Positions 1 through 7,533 of a DNA stretch of 43,374 nucleotides are shown one piece after another. The position numbers and the translations under genes were made by a program. The stretch's first letter is position 1. Each line of letters starts with the position of its first letter. The notes under the pieces were generated by a model that was not told the origin of the DNA, did not search any database, and was given only the letters and a program-made list of their open reading frames with translations. Source of the stretch: Vibrio sp. 99-8-1 (GTDB lineage Bacteria; Pseudomonadota; Gammaproteobacteria; Enterobacterales; Vibrionaceae). The stretch lies in NCBI RefSeq assembly GCF_013114595.1, contig NZ_VTXE01000040.1:1-43374 (forward strand), in the 5' to 3' direction.

Positions 1-71
1 ACTTGAACCGGCACAGCGCGAACGCCGAGGGATTTTAAATCCCTTGTGTCTACCAATTCCACCACCAGGGC
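1..71 (-). tRNA. tRNA-Leu(TAA), 3' end cut by window edge
   Basis: Read on the minus strand from 71, the sequence has a 5' acceptor strand GCCCTGG, a leucine-type D arm (TGGTGGAATTGGTAGACAC), an anticodon stem-loop with loop TTTAAAA (anticodon TAA), and the start of the long variable arm typical of class II tRNAs. The T arm and acceptor 3' strand lie beyond base 1. It closely resembles E. coli leuZ. It follows tRNA-Cys by 83 bases on the same strand and is probably co-transcribed with it. Confidence 0.93.
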
Positions 72-154
72 ACGCAATTCTTTATTGCGATGCTGTTAAC
101 TGAACAAGTTATGACACCATCTTGATACCGAATAATCATCAATATCACAAAATG

Positions 155-228
155 TGGAGGCGCGTCCCGGAGTCGAACCGAGGTCCACGGATTTGCAATC
201 CGCTGCATAGCCACTCTGCCAACGCGCC
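155..228 (-). tRNA. tRNA-Cys(GCA)
   Basis: On the minus strand a 74-nt cloverleaf begins GGCGCGTTGGCAGAG and ends CGCGCCTCCA with an encoded CCA. The anticodon loop TTGCAAA gives GCA (cysteine), and the T loop is GGTTCGACTCC. Acceptor strands GGCGCG/CGCGCC pair perfectly. The order Cys then Leu(TAA) is that of cysT-leuZ in E. coli. Confidence 0.96.
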
Positions 229-264
229 ATTGTTTTCAAAGGCTTGCCCTTGAGAACGAGAGGT

Positions 265-292
265 ACTTTAACGGATTGAGATATTGAGTCAA
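265..292 (-). promoter_or_regulatory. Putative sigma70 promoter for tRNA-Cys/tRNA-Leu
   Basis: On the minus strand TTGACT (292-287) is followed after 16 bases by TAAAGT (270-265). The predicted start is about 30 bases upstream of mature tRNA-Cys. The pair would give tRNA-Cys and tRNA-Leu their own promoter, independent of tRNA-Gly. Inferred from match to consensus only. Confidence 0.5.
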
Positions 293-524
293 CAAAAAAT
301 TTCGTTATTTTGATCAAGTGGTTACTCAACAAGCGAAATGATGTTTTTTTTGCCGTTATTGCCAAAAATCAAGCAGTACACCCCTTTCACCGCTCCTACT
401 TAACGGATAAAAGGCCATAGAAACGAAGTCACTATGCTTTCCGGTATCAATCCTAAATCAAAAACAATAACCTTGACAGACACATCCAGCTATCAGATAT
501 TATTGACCTTCACATAAGGTAGCA

Positions 525-887
525 ATGAATAGCATGAAAGCAGTACGCTCATTTTGGACAACGTGTTTAACGCTGTTAGCATTATCGCTAACCAGTGTCG
601 TGCACTCTGCTCCGCTATTATTGCCTGTTGATCAAACTGAGCCAGCTCACGTAATCGATGAGTCAACTCACCTTTCTTCCCATTGTGAAGACAAACAAGA
701 ACATAACGTGGAGCGTAACAACACAGCAAATAACTGCTGTAGTAGCAGTTGTTACATTAGCGTTCCATTCTCACCATTTTCTCACCTAGAATTACTCCCT
801 GCACACAGTTTGGCCTTAATTCTGAGTGATCCTCCTGCACCTTTATCCAGTTTCACACGTGCCCTCTACAAGCCTCCAATTGCTTGA
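525..887 (+). CDS. Small exported Cys-rich protein of unknown function
   Basis: A 120-aa protein with a Sec-type signal peptide (basic K5/R8, hydrophobic residues about 11-26, likely cleavage after HSA29). The mature part has four cysteines: C54, a vicinal pair C71-C72, and C76 (CCSSSC), with nearby histidines. This could be a metal or redox site. The C-terminal RALYKPPIA tail recalls small exported DUF2946-type proteins often found near copper genes, but that resemblance is weak. The ATG at 525 is preceded by AAGG five bases upstream; a second ATG at 534 would also keep the signal peptide. It lies 105 bp upstream of dsbA on the same strand, so its cysteines may be DsbA substrates; this is inference. 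The preceding stretch 293-524 holds no recognisable gene. Confidence 0.65.
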   Translation: MNSMKAVRSFWTTCLTLLALSLTSVVHSAPLLLPVDQTEPAHVIDESTHLSSHCEDKQEHNVERNNTANNCCSSSCYISVPFSPFSHLELLPAHSLALILSDPPAPLSSFTRALYKPPIA

Positions 888-992
888 TTTTATTAATTTT
901 TAAAAACTAAACATTATATTAATAGCATCAACAACTATATGGCTAAGTACCACTTTAAGCATAAGTGTACCTAGACCATAGGAGAACAAATA

Positions 993-1592
993 ATGAAAGC
1001 TCTATTGACTGTATTTACCGCCCTAGTAATGAGTTTCTCGCTACAAGCAGCCACATTTACCGAAGGCGATTACTACACGACCCTAGATAATGAACCCTCA
1101 GCCACCCCCACCGTTACTGAGTATTTCTCATTTTACTGCCCACACTGTTATAAATTTGAGGGAGTGATTACTGAACTGAAGAAAAATATTCCAGACACGG
1201 CCAAGTTCCAGAAAGTTCATGTCGCCTTTATGGGAAATAATATGGCAGTACCTATGGCAAAAGCCTATGCCACTATGGTGGTGCTGAAAAACGAAGAAAC
1301 CATGGTTCCGGTCATGTTCAAGCAGATTCACGACTTCCAGAAAGCACCAAGGGATGAGGCAGAGTTACGCCAGATCTTTTTAGACAACGGGGTAACCGCT
1401 AAAAAATTCGACGCCGCTTATAATGGTTTTGCGGTAGATTCCATGCAGAAGCGTTTTGACCAGCAGTTTAACTCAAGCACGTTAACGGGTGTTCCTGGTA
1501 TTGTGGTTAATAATAAATATGTGGTTAAAGCGGATAAAATTAAGAACTATCAAGAATATTTTGATCTGGTTAACTTTCTACTAAAGAAATAA
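993..1592 (+). CDS. dsbA: Periplasmic thiol:disulfide oxidoreductase DsbA
   Basis: A 199-aa protein with a Sec signal peptide (residues 1-20, cleavage after QAA) and a thioredoxin fold with the DsbA helical insertion. The active site C49-P-H-C52 lies in SFYCPHCYKFE and the cis-proline loop TGVPGI has P168. Family role: DsbA oxidises cysteine pairs in newly exported proteins and is itself reoxidised by DsbB. Length and the C-terminal EYFDLVNFLL match Vibrio DsbA proteins. Vibrios usually carry the main dsbA elsewhere, so this may be a second copy; that cannot be decided here. AGGAG before the start is a good ribosome site, and a strong terminator follows. Confidence 0.93.
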   Translation: MKALLTVFTALVMSFSLQAATFTEGDYYTTLDNEPSATPTVTEYFSFYCPHCYKFEGVITELKKNIPDTAKFQKVHVAFMGNNMAVPMAKAYATMVVLKNEETMVPVMFKQIHDFQKAPRDEAELRQIFLDNGVTAKKFDAAYNGFAVDSMQKRFDQQFNSSTLTGVPGIVVNNKYVVKADKIKNYQEYFDLVNFLLKK

Positions 1593-1615
1593 CCTCTATA
1601 AGTTAGCAAAAATTA

Positions 1616-1653
1616 AAATCCCCCTCTAATCGCAAGGTTAGAGGGGGATTTTT
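1616..1653. terminator. Bidirectional intrinsic terminator between convergent genes
   Basis: A perfect 14-bp stem, AAATCCCCCTCTAA (1616-1629) with TTAGAGGGGGATTT (1638-1651), encloses an 8-base loop. T-rich on the plus side and A-rich on the minus side, it can serve both dsbA and the convergent phosphatase gene, whose stop codon is right beside it. Confidence 0.9.
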
Positions 1654-3585
1654 CTATCCATCCGTAGGTGGAAAATCTATCTCTTTTCCACTAGCAGTAA
1701 TAATTCTAACACTGTTTGGCTTACCGTTATCATCAAGTTTTAGCTCTCCAATGGCGCTAATATTGACTAAACGGTGTCTTCCTGCAATATCAGGATCTCT
1801 CTTTTTAATCTTCATCCGTTTTCGTTTAGTAAACCAGTTCAGTGGTGATTGACTGGCGTATAACATCCTATCCATAAAGTCGCAAAAACGTAGTAAACCA
1901 TTAGGAAACTCGTTTTTAATCCCACTAGAGGTAATTTGATAAATATTTAAGCTATTACGATGAAACCTAAGCTTTATGTCATAGGCAAAAGAGTAATGAA
2001 CGTCGCCAGAAAGAATTATAAAGTTGGTTGGCGTTTTGGTGTGGGTAAAAATACTCAATAAGGTATTCGCTGATCCGGGATGAGCCATCCAATTTTCCGC
2101 ATCAATTAATAACGGCTCACCTAACCAAGTCATCATACGTTGCAGTGTCTCTATAAATTTCACACCAAACATTGGGGCTGGTGAAACGATAATTACAGAT
2201 GGTTCATTTAACATGGATTGTTGCAATTCACTTAACGCTTCCCAATCCATTAAGCCTGAAGGTTTGTTCATCTTAGACTCAGAGCGCCACCGACGAGTTC
2301 GAGTATCTAATACCAAGACCTTCGGCGTTGTTTCAATTGTGTAATGCCACTGTTCAAACTTTAGTAAGCGGTCAATAAATCGATCTTGCTCTTCACTCCC
2401 CCACTCATTGCTGTACTGGCGAAACTCATCAATAAATGCACCATCAAACCGTTCAGGATCATTGCCCCACCCTTGGCACAGCCAGTAACTGATTAATCCA
2501 TTACCTATAATCCGTTTAGATAACGAATTTTCATACGCTGCTTTTTCCCAACCTACGGTAAGGTTCCAGTCATCGGTAATATCATGATCATCAAAAATCA
2601 TATAGGTGGGTAGATGCGCCATTAACCTTTGAACTTTTGCTAAACCAGCAACAAAGGCGCCAATAGACTGCTTCTCTTCATGCCACACTTTTTGCCAATG
2701 CTCTGTCAGCTTAACTCCGTTAACAACAAAGTCTTTATCCTCTATTCGGTCATCAACAAACGACCAAAGTGTAGGCGACCATACCAAAAGGTACATGGCA
2801 ATAAACTCAGCAAATGTAAATAGGTGGTTTTCGCACTCTCTTGAGCTAAATATCGCCTTTTCAGAACTCGGTAGCAGTCGCTCTATAAATCCATTAGAGA
2901 GCCAATCACGTCCGGTTTTAACACTAGGGAGTAATTTATCTCGCCCATATAGAGTCTCAACATGCTGATAGAGTTGTTGAGAGTGTTTAACACTCCCTTG
3001 TGGAAAAGTCTCATCAGGTAAACCAAGTAACGGAATAACTTGGTGAATTGCGTCCAACATCGGACCCGCAACATGATCCGCATAGATTTGATCACCACTC
3101 ATCATAAGTAATGCGGGGCGATCAAGCGGTTGCTGCTTCGCTATTTTATTGTCAGCGGCAACCAGACTGTCTTGACTAGAGTGATGAGGATTTCTACACG
3201 ACCCATGTAAAACATGGTCTGCTCTGCTGTTAATGACAAAGGTGATGCGCTGTTCTTGTGAGTAGAGTAACGAAGGACTCAGTGAAGTGATATCTCCTTG
3301 CTGAGTGGTTATTTGATACTGTAGCGGCTGATCGGTCGGAAACTCTCCTCTCAGTTGCAGCAAAATTATCCAAGCAGAGTGACCAAGCTGTATCTGTTCG
3401 CTCTCCGTTATGGTTTTTTCAAAAAAAGGACTCTTTTGATCAGGAAAATAGAGAGAAACTGAGCCCTGCAAAGGTTGCGAAGTCGCCAACCAAAAAGTTA
3501 ACTGTGAGGCTGTAGATTTTCTTATTATCGGGCCAGATAAAAGCAAAGGTATCTTATCGTCCATTTGGTCATTCAATGTGTGCAT
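1654..3585 (-). CDS. PhoD-like metallophosphatase, cytoplasmic form
   Basis: A 643-aa protein with PhoD-type metallophosphoesterase motifs in order: HGSCR (127-131), GDQIYADH (164-171), FDDHDITDDWN (331-341) and SGDVHYS (526-532). These supply the usual metal-binding Asp/Asn/His residues and the PhoD-typical cysteine. The first ~110 residues form a separate domain, as in PhoD relatives with an N-terminal beta domain. Classical PhoD enzymes are Tat-exported phosphodiesterases/alkaline phosphatases. Here no signal peptide or twin arginine is visible, which suggests a cytoplasmic enzyme of unknown substrate. The start at 3585 has an excellent GGAGGTGA nine bases upstream. It is monocistronic, ending at the shared terminator. 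Confidence 0.82.
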   Translation of the reverse strand: MHTLNDQMDDKIPLLLSGPIIRKSTASQLTFWLATSQPLQGSVSLYFPDQKSPFFEKTITESEQIQLGHSAWIILLQLRGEFPTDQPLQYQITTQQGDITSLSPSLLYSQEQRITFVINSRADHVLHGSCRNPHHSSQDSLVAADNKIAKQQPLDRPALLMMSGDQIYADHVAGPMLDAIHQVIPLLGLPDETFPQGSVKHSQQLYQHVETLYGRDKLLPSVKTGRDWLSNGFIERLLPSSEKAIFSSRECENHLFTFAEFIAMYLLVWSPTLWSFVDDRIEDKDFVVNGVKLTEHWQKVWHEEKQSIGAFVAGLAKVQRLMAHLPTYMIFDDHDITDDWNLTVGWEKAAYENSLSKRIIGNGLISYWLCQGWGNDPERFDGAFIDEFRQYSNEWGSEEQDRFIDRLLKFEQWHYTIETTPKVLVLDTRTRRWRSESKMNKPSGLMDWEALSELQQSMLNEPSVIIVSPAPMFGVKFIETLQRMMTWLGEPLLIDAENWMAHPGSANTLLSIFTHTKTPTNFIILSGDVHYSFAYDIKLRFHRNSLNIYQITSSGIKNEFPNGLLRFCDFMDRMLYASQSPLNWFTKRKRMKIKKRDPDIAGRHRLVNISAIGELKLDDNGKPNSVRIITASGKEIDFPPTDG

Positions 3586-3855
3586 GCTTTCTATTCACCT
3601 CCACCATTCACTACTTCTATTCTGCCAGCTCACCTTTAGATCTAGGACTTTATCTTAAGGCTATTTAGCTAAATAAAACAATAATAACAATGTTGTAACA
3701 GGAAAAAGAGGCACAATTGAGTGATGATAAACAGATCCGAATATGTTTGTCGGTTAAAAAAGCGACATTTACCTATTTAAGGCTAACTATTTTGCGGTAT
3801 AAGAAAAGATGAAGAGTGAATAAAAAGAGGTAGAAAAGAGAGGAATGAGAAGTGG
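3586..3855. other. Intergenic region without a visible gene
   Basis: AT-rich spacer between the 5' end of the phosphatase gene and the terminator of the Bor-like gene. It presumably holds the phosphatase promoter. I see no ORF with a ribosome site, no RNA gene and no clear operator. Confidence 0.6.
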
Positions 3856-3884
3856 AAAAAGCGTGAGAAGAAAACTTCTCACGC
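3856..3884 (-). terminator. Intrinsic terminator of the Bor-like gene
   Basis: A perfect 10-bp stem GCGTGAGAAG/CTTCTCACGC (3861-3870, 3875-3884) with loop AAAA. The A5 run at 3856-3860 becomes a U run on the minus transcript, nine bases after the Bor-like stop codon. Confidence 0.88.
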
Positions 3885-3893
3885 CCAAAAATC

Positions 3894-4184
3894 TTATTGG
3901 TTTTTGCAGTAAACGCGTGCGTCACGTGGTGTGTAGATACCAAATGTTACTGCACTTAGTAGACCGTTAACAAAAGTTTGTTGAACTTCTACTTTAGCTA
4001 CATTTTCCATGCCGCCACAAACTTCAGCTGCATCGATCACTTTTTTCTGGCCAATACCATACACAAAAAAGCTTTGTGATTGCTCAAGAGTTTTGTCTTC
4101 TGCTGGAGCAGACATTGTAAAAGTTTGCTGAGCACAACCAGTAGCCAATACAGACAGTGCTGCAATTAAAACTAATTTTTTCAT
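3894..4184 (-). CDS. bor: Bor-like outer membrane lipoprotein
   Basis: A 96-aa lipoprotein: a basic MKK start, a hydrophobic segment and the lipobox LATGC with lipidated C17, then mature residues that follow the lambda Bor family closely (FVYGIGQKK, AEVCGGMENV, QQTFVNGLL, FGIYTPRDARVYC). Lambda Bor is expressed in lysogens and affects serum resistance. The role of chromosomal homologues in vibrios is unknown. The ATG at 4184 was chosen over an upstream in-frame ATG at 4235 because the lipobox then sits at the proper distance and GAGG lies six bases upstream. The neighbours are not phage genes. Confidence 0.88.
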   Translation of the reverse strand: MKKLVLIAALSVLATGCAQQTFTMSAPAEDKTLEQSQSFFVYGIGQKKVIDAAEVCGGMENVAKVEVQQTFVNGLLSAVTFGIYTPRDARVYCKNQ

Positions 4185-4434
4185 TCTAGCCTCGTAAAAT
4201 TGTATTTCATGGTCCTGAGCGAAAAGTTCATTCACTAAATGATAATGAGCGACTCATTCATCCCATCCATTAAACAAGTTTGACACGAATTCAAACGCAT
4301 ATCCATAACGTTTTATTATGTAATCTGTGATGCATATTACTAATTATCAATTTGATTTATAATAATTAAGCTAAATTTTGAAAACTGCTAAGTGGTCTCT
4401 GCATTCATACAACAACATGAGGTATCAATATCTG

Positions 4435-4896
4435 TTATATCTGTTCCGGCTTTTGTCGCAAGTTAGCGGCCAGTTTTTCAGTCACCACGACAAATAGCTC
4501 AAGCTCCTCCTCAGATAAACCTTGCACCATTCTCTCGATCAATTGCCCATCCACTTGTTTCATCTGTTTTAATAAATCCACTGCGTTTGGCTCTAGTACT
4601 AATATTTGGCTTCTTTTGTCGCTTGGATTAGGTATACGTGCAATCAAACCATTGTGCTGCAAATCTTTAACCAACCTCGCAATCTGGGCTTTATCACGCT
4701 GAATAACCTGTCCCAACGTTTGAGCCGTACAAGGCCCTATTTTATCCAGTAAACGCAGTACCTTCACATGCATCATAGCAACCGGAAGTTGCTGCTCTAT
4801 CAAGGCATCTTTCATCTCCGTTTTCACGCTAAAAAAGAGCTTAAAAAGAGAATCCAATAAATTTTGAGATTTCATTTCCATCAACTTAGTTGACAT
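4435..4896 (-). CDS. MarR-family transcriptional regulator
   Basis: A 153-aa winged-helix protein. A dimerisation helix precedes HVKVLRLLDKIGPCTAQTL, the recognition helix region is RDKAQIARLVKDLQHNGLI, and the beta-wing RIPNPSDKRSQ is followed by C-terminal dimerisation helices. MarR proteins are usually repressors released by small ligands. It is divergent from the siderophore-interacting reductase gene, and its start lies inside one of two palindromes in the shared promoter region, suggesting autoregulation plus control of the reductase. The start is uncertain: ATG 4896 lacks a good Shine-Dalgarno, TTG 4902 is in frame upstream, and ATGs at 4881 and 4875 are alternatives. Confidence 0.85.
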   Translation of the reverse strand: MSTKLMEMKSQNLLDSLFKLFFSVKTEMKDALIEQQLPVAMMHVKVLRLLDKIGPCTAQTLGQVIQRDKAQIARLVKDLQHNGLIARIPNPSDKRSQILVLEPNAVDLLKQMKQVDGQLIERMVQGLSEEELELFVVVTEKLAANLRQKPEQI

Positions 4897-4904
4897 TATC
4901 AACT
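4888..4904. promoter_or_regulatory. Putative MarR operator 1
   Basis: The 17-bp palindrome AGTTGACATTATCAACT has perfect 6-bp arms AGTTGA/TCAACT. It overlaps the start of the MarR gene and begins 31 bp from an almost identical second copy, about three helical turns, so bound dimers would lie on the same face. Assignment to this MarR protein is inference from position. Confidence 0.6.
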
Positions 4905-4918
4905 TTAATATCTAACAT

Positions 4919-4935
4919 AGTTGCTATTATCAACT
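4919..4935. promoter_or_regulatory. Putative MarR operator 2
   Basis: AGTTGCTATTATCAACT differs from operator 1 at two positions. It lies 38 bp before the reductase start, where it could occlude its promoter. A further half-site AGTTGA occurs at 4944-4949. Confidence 0.6.
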
Positions 4936-4972
4936 ACATCCAGAGTTGATGCAATTATGTAAGGGCAAATAG

Positions 4973-5683
4973 ATGAAATTTAAACGACGAATGGCTCAAG
5001 TATGTGATGTTATCGACCTTTCAAAACACATGCGCCGAATAGTAGTTACAGGTGACGATCTAGCGGATATTCCTAGCGGGCTAGAAAGTGCTCATGTAAA
5101 AGTTATTTTTCCTACCCCTGGAGAATCAAAACCGAAATTGAGTTTCGATCTCGGTCTTAAAAAGAGAATGCGCTCTTATACCATTAGGTATTTTGACGCC
5201 AAGACTCGCCAATTAACGATGGATTTTGCTGTAAATGACCATGTTGGTTTAGCTACTCAATGGGCATCGCAAGCTAAAGTGGGCGACTTTATCGGTATAG
5301 CGGGACCCGGAGAGATCAAACATACCGATTTTTTCGCGGACTGGCATCTAATTGTCGCAGACTTAACTGCGCTACCTGCGGCAGCCGCTACCATAGAAAA
5401 GTTACCAAAGGAGGCCACTGGTCACGCCTTCATTCAGGTGCCTTCGTCGCAAGATATACAAGATATACTCTGCCCTGAGCATCTTAATATTCATTGGGTC
5501 ATTAACGGTGATCTGCAAAATAATGTACTGCTCAAAAAAGTCACCGAGATGACATGGCAGAACGGCGTACCCGCCATTTTTATCGCTGCGGGTTCAAAGC
5601 ATATGAAGGCCATACGACAATTTGTGTTAACCAAACCCAATACCGCAAAAGAGAAGATTTATGCATCCGGCTATTGGAAATAG
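4973..5683 (+). CDS. Siderophore-interacting protein (flavin ferric-chelate reductase)
   Basis: A 236-aa protein of the SIP/ViuB/YqjH family. An FAD-binding barrel with RSYTIR (67-72) and DHVGLATQWASQAKVGD (89-105) is followed by IAGPG (109-113), the NAD(P)-binding half with DLTALPAAAATIE, and the diagnostic C-terminal ASGYWK. Family members reduce ferric siderophores in the cytoplasm with NAD(P)H, releasing Fe2+. No siderophore synthesis or uptake gene is adjacent. The gene is divergent from a MarR regulator, and I see no obvious Fur box. The start at 4973 has AAGGG eight bases upstream. Confidence 0.9.
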   Translation: MKFKRRMAQVCDVIDLSKHMRRIVVTGDDLADIPSGLESAHVKVIFPTPGESKPKLSFDLGLKKRMRSYTIRYFDAKTRQLTMDFAVNDHVGLATQWASQAKVGDFIGIAGPGEIKHTDFFADWHLIVADLTALPAAAATIEKLPKEATGHAFIQVPSSQDIQDILCPEHLNIHWVINGDLQNNVLLKKVTEMTWQNGVPAIFIAAGSKHMKAIRQFVLTKPNTAKEKIYASGYWK

Positions 5684-5803
5684 TTAACAGCTCAGATTTG
5701 ATGATCAGCTACAGAGCTAAGATGCTGGCTAAGCTAAATGGATATTAGTGGATGTTAGCGAATTCGACAGCCATCAAACACTCTCAAGCCACTGATTTTT
5801 AAT

Positions 5804-5827
5804 AAAAAAAGGAGGCTCCACGCCTCC
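5804..5827 (-). terminator. Terminator of the valine/isoleucine operon
   Basis: The stem GGAGGC (5811-5816) / GCCTCC (5822-5827) has a 5-base loop. The A-rich run 5804-5810 reads as a U tract on the minus strand, 28 bases beyond the SDR stop codon. Confidence 0.8.
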
Positions 5828-5855
5828 TAAAAGTAGTACACTACCACAAAACACG

Positions 5856-6614
5856 CTACATTCTCATTCCACCATCGACTTCGATCACCCGACCAGTAAC
5901 AAAATCATTCTCAAGAGCAAATTTCACTGTAGAAGCGATCTCTTCTGCATAACCTAATCGTCCAACAGGGATCATTTTCACCAGCCGCTGCATTGCTTCC
6001 GGTTTTATCTGATCCGTCATCGCGGTTTTTATTACGCCTGGCGCAATGGCGACAGAACGGATATTGTATCGACCTAACTCTTTCGCCCACACCTTAGACA
6101 TGGTTGCCACGGCAGCTTTTGACGCGGAATAATTGGTTTGACCCACATTTCCTGCACGAGCAACGCTGGATATGTTGATTATGACACCCTCACTGTCCGT
6201 CTCCATCATCACTTTCGCCGCTTCTCTGGCACATAAAAATGTCCCCGTAACATTCACATCCATCACCGACTGAAACTGCTGCAAAGACATGGTATGAATT
6301 TGACCATCTCTCGCTTTAATAAACATCCCATCGCGCATCATTCCAGCATTGTTGACTACACCATTTAGCTGCGAAAAATCTTGAGCAATGGCTAGAAAGC
6401 TCTGACAAACTTGCTCTTCATTGGTTACGTCCGTTACGTAGTAGTTCACTTTTACGCCTAGCTGTTCACACTGCTGTTTTGTCTCGGATAACGAGGCTTC
6501 ATTAACATCCAGAAGCGCCAAGTTCACACCACTCTCGGCCAGAGAAAGCGCCATGGTTTTTCCTAACCCTTGGCCCGCTCCGGTAATGGCAATAACACTG
6601 TTAGCAAGATCCAT
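5856..6614 (-). CDS. SDR dehydrogenase, probable 2-methyl-3-hydroxybutyryl-CoA dehydrogenase
   Basis: A 252-aa classical short-chain dehydrogenase: Rossmann motif TGAGQGLG (11-18), NNAG (88-91), catalytic Ser about 149-150 and YSASK (Y162, K166), ending VTGRVIEVDGGMRM. By fold alone it could be a FabG-like ketoreductase. As last gene of this operon it most likely oxidises 2-methyl-3-hydroxybutyryl-CoA in isoleucine breakdown, the step just before the thiolase encoded by the first gene. The same gene order (thiolase, mmsA, acd, two crotonases, mmsB, SDR) occurs in Shewanella, where the last gene is called ivdG. The start has AGGTGA upstream and lies 14 bp after mmsB. Confidence 0.83.
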   Translation of the reverse strand: MDLANSVIAITGAGQGLGKTMALSLAESGVNLALLDVNEASLSETKQQCEQLGVKVNYYVTDVTNEEQVCQSFLAIAQDFSQLNGVVNNAGMMRDGMFIKARDGQIHTMSLQQFQSVMDVNVTGTFLCAREAAKVMMETDSEGVIINISSVARAGNVGQTNYSASKAAVATMSKVWAKELGRYNIRSVAIAPGVIKTAMTDQIKPEAMQRLVKMIPVGRLGYAEEIASTVKFALENDFVTGRVIEVDGGMRM

Positions 6615-6628
6615 ATCATCACCTACCC

Positions 6629-7519
6629 TTAAGCTTTATTTTGATAGAACTCAAATAGACTGGAAAAATCTTTCTGACCATTGCCTTGAGCACTATGTAA
6701 CGTAAAGAGATTTCGCGCTAAGTTACCCATTGGGGTGGCGACTTGACTCTGTACAGCCGCTTCCATCGCAAGCCCCAGATCTTTCGCCATTAGTTGGCTC
6801 ATAAATCCACCTTGGTAACCATTACTGGAAGGCACATTTTCCATTACTCCAGGGCAAGGGTTATACAGCTCTAGCGCCCAGTTTTTTCCTGAACTTTGCA
6901 ACATAATGTTTGATAGCACTTTGGCATCCAGTCCGTTTTCTATGCCTAGATTTAATGCTTCGCAAGTCCCGCTCATCAATACACCTAACATCATGTTGTT
7001 ACAGATTTTAGCAACCTGCCCTGCGCCTGCGTCTCCAGCATGGAAAACATTTTTTCCCATATGATCCAGTATCTGCTTTGCTTGCTCAAAACAGTGCTGC
7101 GAACCGCCAACAATAAAGGTTAGTGTCCCAGCCGATGCGCCAGACACACCACCAGACACAGGGGCATCAACAAAGTCAAAACCTTGTTGTTCCGCTTTCG
7201 AGGCAACATCTCTTGCGGTGGCAGGATCAATGGTTGAAGAGTCAATAAGCAGAGTACCCGATGAAACATTGGCCAAAACGCCGTCTGGACTAAAATAAAC
7301 TGTTTGCACATGCTGACTAGCAGGCAACATGGTAATCACAACATCAGCATTGTCGACCGCATGTTGAATAGAGTCGGCCCCTTTTGCGCCAAGAGATATC
7401 GCTTTCTCTAGTGCCAAAGGATTAAGGTCATAAACGGTAACGTTGAACTGCGCGTTTATTAAGTTTTCTGCCATCGGGCCACCCATATTTCCAAGCCCGA
7501 TAAAAGTAATATTTTTCAT
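6629..7519 (-). CDS. mmsB: 3-hydroxyisobutyrate dehydrogenase
   Basis: A 296-aa beta-hydroxyacid dehydrogenase: NAD-binding GLGNMGGPMA (8-17), substrate-binding DAPVSGGVSGA (118-128) and catalytic Lys171 in GAGQVAKICNN (165-175). It oxidises 3-hydroxyisobutyrate to methylmalonate semialdehyde, the valine step between the CoA hydrolase and MmsA of this operon. I chose ATG 7519 (MKNITF) because GGAG sits nine bases upstream and the Rossmann motif then begins at residue 8. An ATG at 7534 overlaps the upstream stop codon as TAATG and would add five residues. Confidence 0.93.
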   Translation of the reverse strand: MKNITFIGLGNMGGPMAENLINAQFNVTVYDLNPLALEKAISLGAKGADSIQHAVDNADVVITMLPASQHVQTVYFSPDGVLANVSSGTLLIDSSTIDPATARDVASKAEQQGFDFVDAPVSGGVSGASAGTLTFIVGGSQHCFEQAKQILDHMGKNVFHAGDAGAGQVAKICNNMMLGVLMSGTCEALNLGIENGLDAKVLSNIMLQSSGKNWALELYNPCPGVMENVPSSNGYQGGFMSQLMAKDLGLAMEAAVQSQVATPMGNLARNLFTLHSAQGNGQKDFSSLFEFYQNKA

Positions 7520-7533
7520 GTTAATCATCTCCA

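Noticed and set aside
96..365. 89-aa reading frame across tRNA-Cys on the minus strand
   Set aside because: It reads through a tRNA gene and its promoter, has no ribosome site and has tRNA-derived residues.
493..729. 78-aa minus-strand frame opposite the Cys-rich exported protein
   Set aside because: The plus-strand frame has a signal peptide and ribosome site; the antisense frame has neither.
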